Made by a program: the position numbers and the translations under genes
DNA from: Cystobasidium ongulense
Lineage: Eukaryota; Basidiomycota; Cystobasidiomycetes; Cystobasidiales; Cystobasidiaceae
Direction of reading: 5' to 3'
DNA: 64,000 nucleotides
NCBI GenBank assembly: GCA_022835595.1
Contig: BQUP01000005.1
Span: 1,116,001 to 1,180,000 of the forward strand
Shown here: positions 58,497 to 64,000 of the stretch, piece by piece
Numbering within the stretch: position 1 is the first letter of the stretch
How the letters are laid out: each line of letters begins with the position of its first letter
Notes under the pieces: model-generated
What the model saw: the letters and a program-made list of their open reading frames with translations, nothing else
Database searches by the model: none
What the model was told of the DNA's origin: nothing

Positions 58497-59841
58497 ATGA
58501 GTCCCACCGCCGAAAAGCGAGTGCTCTCGATACAGAGGTGTGCACTATCACCACACAGTCCGCAACACTCGTCACTCACACCGTCCTCGTCTCCCCCAGC
58601 CACGTCGTCGTGGGCCATGTCGGTGGGTGGCCTGCCTGCCGGTGAAAAAATATAAAGACTTCGAGACCGACGTGAAATACTCTTCCAACTACACCTCGCC
58701 TACCATGCAGGCAACCGTGCAGCCTCTGTGCCGCTCATCTTCCTCGGCTGGGACTGCGACATCCTGAACACGGTCCAGTTCTCGAATCATACAGGTCCGC
58801 GTCAGTCCTGGTCAAGCAGGCGATGGAGGGAATAGGACACTGATGTGCGACTGCTACTCCAGGATATGGCCGCTGGGCTGGACGCAAGATGGACCGCGAC
58901 GAGCTCGTCGACATCTTCAGCGCCATGGACAGCAACGGTCTGCTGCGCCAGTCGCACTTGCTTACTGGTAAGTTATGCCATCGAAATTTGCAGGCTCAAA
59001 GTCGAGCTCTGTTTACGAGAACAGTTGCTGATGCGACCCTCCTTGCCTTCCTCCCTCCAGGCTACGTCCCTTCACCCGAGTCGCTCGAAGCCGTCTCGTC
59101 CATGGTCGACAGGCTCCGCGAGCTGAATCCAAATCTCGTCTACATCCTCGACCCAGTCCTTGGAGACTCGGATAAGCTATATGTGCACCCCAAGTGTGTC
59201 GATGTGTACAAGACAATGCTGCCGAAAGCCACGTGTGCAACGCCGAATCACTTTGAAGCACAGTGAGTCCCGTCTGCCGCCTTCTTTGTATCAAGCTTCC
59301 CCATCTGACCCGTCTTCACTCTAGGCTGCTTACAGATATCCGGATCACGTCGCTCCCTGCACTCAAGCAAGCTCTCGACACATTCCACGACCGCTACAAC
59401 ATGCCTCACATCGTCATTTCATCGACACCCAGCTCTCATATAGACGGGCTTGCTCCAGGCTCCCTGGTCTGCGCAGGCTCATCACGGCCAGTCGGGTCGA
59501 CCACCTCGACGCAATTCACGATCACCTTCCCTGCTCTACCCGAGCACTACGAAGGCGTGGGAGATGTCTTCTCGGCTCTCATACTCGCACACTTGCAGGA
59601 GGGGCGTCCACTGTCACAAACTGCAGAGATAGCTATCGCCACCCTTGCAGGCATCCTCGCCAAGACAAGGGTGCATGCATTGAAGCTGGCAGAGAAGGAC
59701 TTTGATATTACGGGCAGCAATCCTACTGAAACGCCTGAAGAGCGCATAAAGCGCTTGGCTTTGGTCGAGCTTCGCCTAGTGCAAAGCTATAAGGAAATTA
59801 CCCAGCCCGATATCATTTACAAGGCGATACCTTTAGTCTAA
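58497..59841 (+). CDS. BUD16: pyridoxal kinase
   Basis: Six exons, start [13 protein letters not shown] at 58497. The join gives [58 protein letters not shown]. Then come [40 protein letters not shown] and the ribokinase-superfamily anion-hole [20 protein letters not shown] with GxGD. The enzyme phosphorylates pyridoxal, pyridoxine and pyridoxamine with ATP to make PLP. It may supply cofactor to the class-III aminotransferase at 6.8 kb, but the two are not linked here by more than general metabolism. Stop at 59839-59841. Confidence 0.95.
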
Positions 59842-60548
59842 GACACTGCAATCAACGTCAATAGTGAGCAATCTCTCTTCTTTCCCTCTTCTCCTTCCAT
59901 ACACTTCCTTTCTTTACGATGAGCAAGAAATGTCGCCCCAGTCCGATAGGCCCTGCAACGACAATGGCAGGGCTGATGAGGATCGACTAAACGCATATCC
60001 AAACATGCAGAATCTGAAAGCTCCAACCCTCTATCCATTTTCTCCTCTTTCCCTTCCTTAAAGCTGTCCTTGCTGACTCGAACTTCCACCTTAGCATCCT
60101 GACAGTGACTATGCGATACCTATTCGCGCGGTATATTTCATACAGTGCTTGCAGAGTGAGTCCATCTACTCATGGCCGCACCTTCCACACACGTACACCA
60201 TTCCCTTCCACCACCCTTCCTTGTCACGATGATAACACATATTCCATGCTTATTCTCGAGAGCGCTCCCTTCACTCGAAGGAGAGCATCATGCGGACAGC
60301 AATTGTATTCTAAGAACGGCTAGCTGAACTACAACACACTCCACATCTCCCTCGCATGCTTGCATCATTGAGCATAGATCAACTCAGCTGACTCCCTACT
60401 CCTCCACCAGTCTACCGGCATCTTGCTGATTGCACATATCACTGACTTATTCAGTCCCAGATGTGCCATGTTGTTGTAGTATTATAACATGTAGCCAATC
60501 ATCGCAGCGTACATTGCCAATACAGCACTTCTAGAGTATACAATGAAA
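59842..60548. other. convergent 3' intergenic region, no gene seen
   Basis: It lies between the 3' ends of the pyridoxal kinase and HAD phosphatase genes. Short frames at 59838-60323 have no supported content; the region is pyrimidine-rich. Confidence 0.5.
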
Positions 60549-61845
60549 TCAAAACTCGTCATATGCTGGCAGACCCCATTCCTCAGGCTTGAAATCGTCC
60601 AATGAAGACAAGCGTTGTGTAGCTTCTATCTTCTCGTCGCCCGCTGCTGCTAATAGTCCATCATCGGGCACCCAGATGACTGAAGTCGCGAGATTGTTTG
60701 AGTAAGCCGAAGTGGATTCAGTTAATCCCTACTGATTGGCAGGCTGGCTCACCTGGCATGCCAGCAGCAACGGCTGCTTTGACACCTGGGATACCGTCTT
60801 CAAATCTATCAATAAAAAGCGCTGTATCAGTATCTCTCAGCCACGACTTGCTCGACTAACTTCAACTGACACCAAAGTCTGCGCTCTATCTGCTTCTGAG
60901 GTGATGTTCAAAGTTTCCGCAGCATAGAGGAAAATGTCTGGATTGGGCTTGCCTTTCTTGACGTGCTCTGTGTCAGCAGTCACAATGGACGCCTTTGGGA
61001 AGTGCGCGAACAATTCCGGAAGATGAGCAGTCTGATAGACACGAAGAGAATGGGAATCAGCAATAGCTTATCGGTGTCAAGTTCGATGCCTGTATCTTCA
61101 CCTTCAATTCAAAATTCTTCTGGCGGGAGCCAGTCGCGATAGCCAAGGGTATATTGTGAGTCGCTAGATGTGCAACGAGCCTATGGACAAGTCATGCAGT
61201 GTTCAGCGTGCTAGAGCTGAGGGTGGTCCATATATCAAGCATACTTTAGCGCGCCTGGCATTGGCGTCACCTGAATGAGAAATGCATCAGCTTGTTGAAA
61301 GCACGTCCTCAACGGTGACATTTCACCTTTGTGAACAACTCTTCTTGACGCTTTTCCATCGCCTTCATGGCGTCCTCTGGTGTCATTGGTATTCCCGTAA
61401 ACTCGACGAGGTATCGAGCGGCATCTACAAGGTCAAGTGAGTGGTACTTTAGGTAATTGAGTATACAACGAGTGTTCCTGCAGGACTTACCAAGACCGGG
61501 TCGGCCCATAATACCTTTCTTTAATTCCCAAGTGACCTCCTTGCCATAGCTGTGGGTGAGATGTAAGGACGACGTGACTTACCACGCGTGTGCACAGGCT
61601 GGGAGAGATACTTACGGCGCTAGAAGCTCGTTTGTGACTGGATTGCCGAATCTTGCATTCAGCTAGAGCTTCACGTATACATTGTTCTACTATAAACTCA
61701 CCCAGGGTATAAACGGCTTCGGAGTTGATCATGAGACCGTCCTGTGTCGTCTCGGGACTGTCAGCTGCGTGCCATTGGATCAGTATCAGTCCTGCCGAAG
61801 ACTCGCCATATCAAAGATGCAGGCCTTTAGCTGAGGGCGTGACAT
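60549..61845 (-). CDS. HAD-superfamily phosphatase (GS1/pseudouridine-5'-phosphatase or glycerol-3-phosphatase type)
   Basis: About nine exons, start MSRPQLKACIFDM at 61845. A GC-AG intron (61806-61742) splits the catalytic motif I: CIFDM|DGLMINSEAVYTL. The cap domain is VTNELLAPYGKEVTWELKKG, IMGRPGLDAARYLVEFTGIP. Motif II/III appear as LATHNIPLAIATGSRQKNFE (Thr-Gly-Ser) and VTADTEHVKKGKPNPDIFLY (Lys). Motif IV is VFEDGIPGVKAAVAAGMPVI. The order and the C1-type cap match HDHD1/GS1-like pseudouridine-5'-phosphatase and yeast Gpp1/2-like enzymes; the substrate cannot be decided from sequence. Stop at 60551-60549. Confidence 0.9.
61742..61806 (-). other. GC-AG intron 1 of the HAD phosphatase gene
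   Basis: Donor GATATG|GCGAGT, acceptor GACACAG|GACGG. The join makes CIFDMDGLMINSE, the intact nucleophile motif DxDG. Confidence 0.9.
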
Positions 61846-62149
61846 GGTGGCTTCTTCTGCTTTGTGGTTTTTGGAAGAGCAGCGTTCGGGCAATCCGGCA
61901 GTCCGTTTCTTGAGGTCAGACAGCAATTACAATGACTTGTATCGGGTTATGATGGGAAAGAGCTGCAGGATTGACATCAAGAAAGCTGAATTGCAGTCGT
62001 CTTTGTCGATCAACCTTCGCATTAACGCGACAATTGACGACTCGCAGCTTTGCTTTGCTCGACACCTCGACACAAGACACGAATGGACCTGATGCCTCTG
62101 GATTGAGAAGACTCCCGCCGTCACAGTCGAAAGAAGCCCCGTCGCGGCC
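61846..62149. promoter_or_regulatory. divergent promoter region HAD phosphatase/VPS45
   Basis: About 300 bases between two outward-facing start codons. No specific motif is called. Confidence 0.5.
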
Positions 62150-64000
62150 ATGGACGTCGCAGCCGCAGTGAGGGCGTACCTCGACCGCATGATCCAGCAG
62201 GTCTCGGGCGTGACCATTCTGCTGCTGGACAGCGAGACGGTGTGTGGATCTACGCTTTGTAAAGAGCCTGCTCGCTGTTCCTAGCTGACCGTCCAGCTCG
62301 CAGACCCCGATTATATCCATGGCGTTGACGACGTCGGCCTTGCTCTCCCACGAGGTGTACTTGACAGACAGGCTCGACAATCTTTCGAGGGAGCGGATGC
62401 CCCATCTCAAGTGCATCTGCTTCCTGCGCCCTTCGCCGGAGAGTCTGCGCGCGTTGGAGGAAGAACTGCGCAACCCAAAGTACAGTGGCTACTGGCTGTT
62501 CTTCAGCAACACCCTCAAGAAGAGCGCAATTGAGCGTCTCGCAGAAGCGGATGAAGGCGAGCTGGTCCGAGAAGTCCAGGTGAGCCGCCTCCATGTTTGA
62601 CAAAGTCGTCCAGCTGCCGACCGCTCCCTCCTAGGAATACTTTGCCGACTACAACGCCATCACATCCAGTCACTACACCCTGAACTGCCTTCCTACTCCA
62701 CTCTCTCCATACGTGGCTTCAGCTCGCAACCGTTTGTACGGCGACGTGCCCTCGAGCTTTGATGCCTCTCCAGAGACAGGGAGCTTTCAGCGCCACGTCG
62801 ACGGCCTCGTCGCCCTGCTGCTCTCGCTTAAAAAGAAACCCATCATCCGCTATGAAAGAATGTCAAGCATGGCAAAGAAGCTGGGTCAGGAGATCCAAGT
62901 AGGTCACTCAGTCTATCTATACACTTAAACGCTATGTTCATTGTAAAGCCTTGCACAGTACACAATGTCTGCGGAACCCGGTCTGTTCGACTTCCGCCCG
63001 TCTGCTTCACAGCCAGTGCTGCTCATCTTGGACAGACGTAACGATCCTGTAACGCCGCTTCTCACACAATGGACATACCAAGCGATGGTTCACGAGCTCA
63101 TGGGCATCACAAACGGAAGAGTCGATCTGTCGAAAGCGCCTGATATACGCGAAGAACTGAAAGAGGTAGTCATCTCTCCAGAGCAAGACACTTTCTTTGC
63201 GAAGAACCTTTACAACAACTTTGGTGATTTAGGCGCAAACGTTAAAGCCTATGTTAACGAATACCAGTCAAAGTCGTTCGCGACAGGCTCAAAAAGCGGG
63301 ACGAGCACACCTAGCGAGGCAGCGGGGCGGAATCGTATCGAAACAATAGCAGATATGAAGAAGTTCGTCGAAGAATATCCCGAATTCCGTAAGCTAGGTG
63401 GCAATGTCAGCAAGCACGTGGCTCTGATAGGAGAACTCAGCCGGCTTGTCGAAGTACAGCGTCTGCTAGAAATATCTGAGCTTGAACAGAGTCTGGCATG
63501 CTCTGAAAACCATCGAGACGATCTGAGGGTAATAGCGTTTTCTAATTCATTGGGTTTCTTTAAACGGTGCTGATCCTCCCGTACTTATAGAATCTGCAAA
63601 GTCTCATCCAATCGCCTGATGTTGCTTCGGATAATAAGCTACGCTTGGTCCTGATATATTCTCTCAGGTACCAGAAATATACAGGCAACGCAATAAGTCA
63701 GGTCACGGAATTGCTGATTCGCAACGGAGTCACGGAATCGGATGCCGCAGTGAGTGAGAACAAGTATGTTCCTCTCGCACACACATCACTGAGCAATGCT
63801 CTCTCGTACAGCTCGTGCACGTCATGCTCAATTTCGCAGGGGCCGATCAGCGACAAGATGATCTCTTCATGAATGAGAACTTTTTCTCCCGTGGCAAGTC
63901 CGCAATGAAGGGCCTCAAGGGAGTCGAGAATGTGTATACCCAGCATACTCCTCACCTTGCGCAAACAATCGAGCTGCTCTTGCGAGGACGCTTGCGAGAC
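62150..64000 (+). CDS. VPS45: Sec1/Munc18 protein Vps45 (3' partial)
   Basis: Start MDVAAAVRAYLDRMIQQVSG at 62150 (cggccATGG). Exons give TILLLDSETTPIISMALTTS, ALLSHEVYLTDRLDNLSRER, HLKCICFLRPSPESLRALEE. Then EYFADYNAITSSHYTLNCLP, PVLLILDRRNDPVTPLLTQW (the Sec1-family DRxxDPxTPLL signature) and TYQAMVHELMGITNGRVDLS, then VHVMLNFAGADQRQDDLFMN. Vps45 binds the SNAREs Tlg2 and Pep12 in Golgi-to-endosome/vacuole traffic. An insert with low complexity (SFATGSKSGTSTPSEAAGRN) sits between conserved helices. The window ends in the C-terminal third (LLLRGRLRD). Confidence 0.94.

Noticed and set aside
1-64000. Virus-like elements, LTR ends, transposase genes or CRISPR arrays
   Set aside because: No reverse transcriptase, integrase, transposase, capsid or spaced-repeat pattern is visible; the one inverted repeat has no coding part.

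Overview
This window is nuclear DNA of an intron-rich, gene-dense basidiomycete fungus. Almost every gene is broken by several short introns (about 40 to 140 bases, GT-AG with occasional GC-AG). The gene content is typical of Dikarya: Mub1, Fmp27/Hob, Fmp32, Lcl2, Nbp35, the Arp2/3 subunit Arc40, Saf1, Mus81, Rad9, Bud16 and Vps45. The intron density and the style of the proteins suggest a basidiomycete, perhaps Pucciniomycotina, but that placement is inference. I see no rRNA, convincing tRNA, CRISPR, virus-like element or intact transposon. I model 29 genes. Their boundaries were set by joining reading frames across splice sites so that conserved family motifs become continuous.

Layout. 1-2027 (+): 3' part of a MYND-finger Mub1-like protein. 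3007-6570 (+): membrane-anchored M28 glutamate carboxypeptidase. 6830-8709 (+): class-III aminotransferase. 8917-9931 (+): RWD/DUF1115 protein. 10137-13818 (-): three tandem copies of one unrecognised small protein family with the same three-exon structure. 14633-16392 (+): Ehd3-type 3-hydroxyisobutyryl-CoA hydrolase. 16667-17397 (+): mitoribosomal protein bL21m. 17522-17900 (-): small unknown. 18549-19969 (-): Ysc84/SH3YL1 actin-patch protein. 20197-21512 (+): membrane-anchored SAM methyltransferase. 21604-22115 (-): Lcl2. 22587-24787 (+): Dus1. 24911-25537 (-): unknown helical protein. A strong 52-bp hairpin lies at 26008-26117. 26741-28652 (+): ribonucleotide reductase small subunit.

29273-30277 (+): AhpD-like protein. 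30423-40881 (-): a giant Fmp27/BLTP2 bridge-like lipid-transfer protein. 41291-42819 (+): Arc40/ARPC1. 42928-44117 (-) and 44320-46725 (+): divergent pair Nbp35 and Saf1. 47113-50614 (+) and 50820-52653 (-): convergent Mus81 and Rad9. 52872-53850 (+): Fmp32, divergent from Rad9. 54112-56083 (-): coiled-coil protein. 56537-57182 (-): EthD-domain protein. 58497-59841 (+): pyridoxal kinase. 60549-61845 (-): HAD phosphatase. 62150-64000 (+): Vps45, running off the window.

Most genes are independent housekeeping units and do not form a cluster. The genome-maintenance genes Mus81, Rad9 and RNR2, plus Nbp35 (which supplies Fe-S clusters to nuclear enzymes), lie within 26 kb, but nothing in the sequence shows co-regulation. 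The most unusual signals are: the tandem unknown family, in which one copy has changed a shared intron from GT-AG to GC-AG; four GC-AG introns in total; microexons of 11, 14, 17 and 18 nt in three genes; an RNR2 intron with no GT or GC donor in the required phase; and the near-perfect hairpin at 26 kb.
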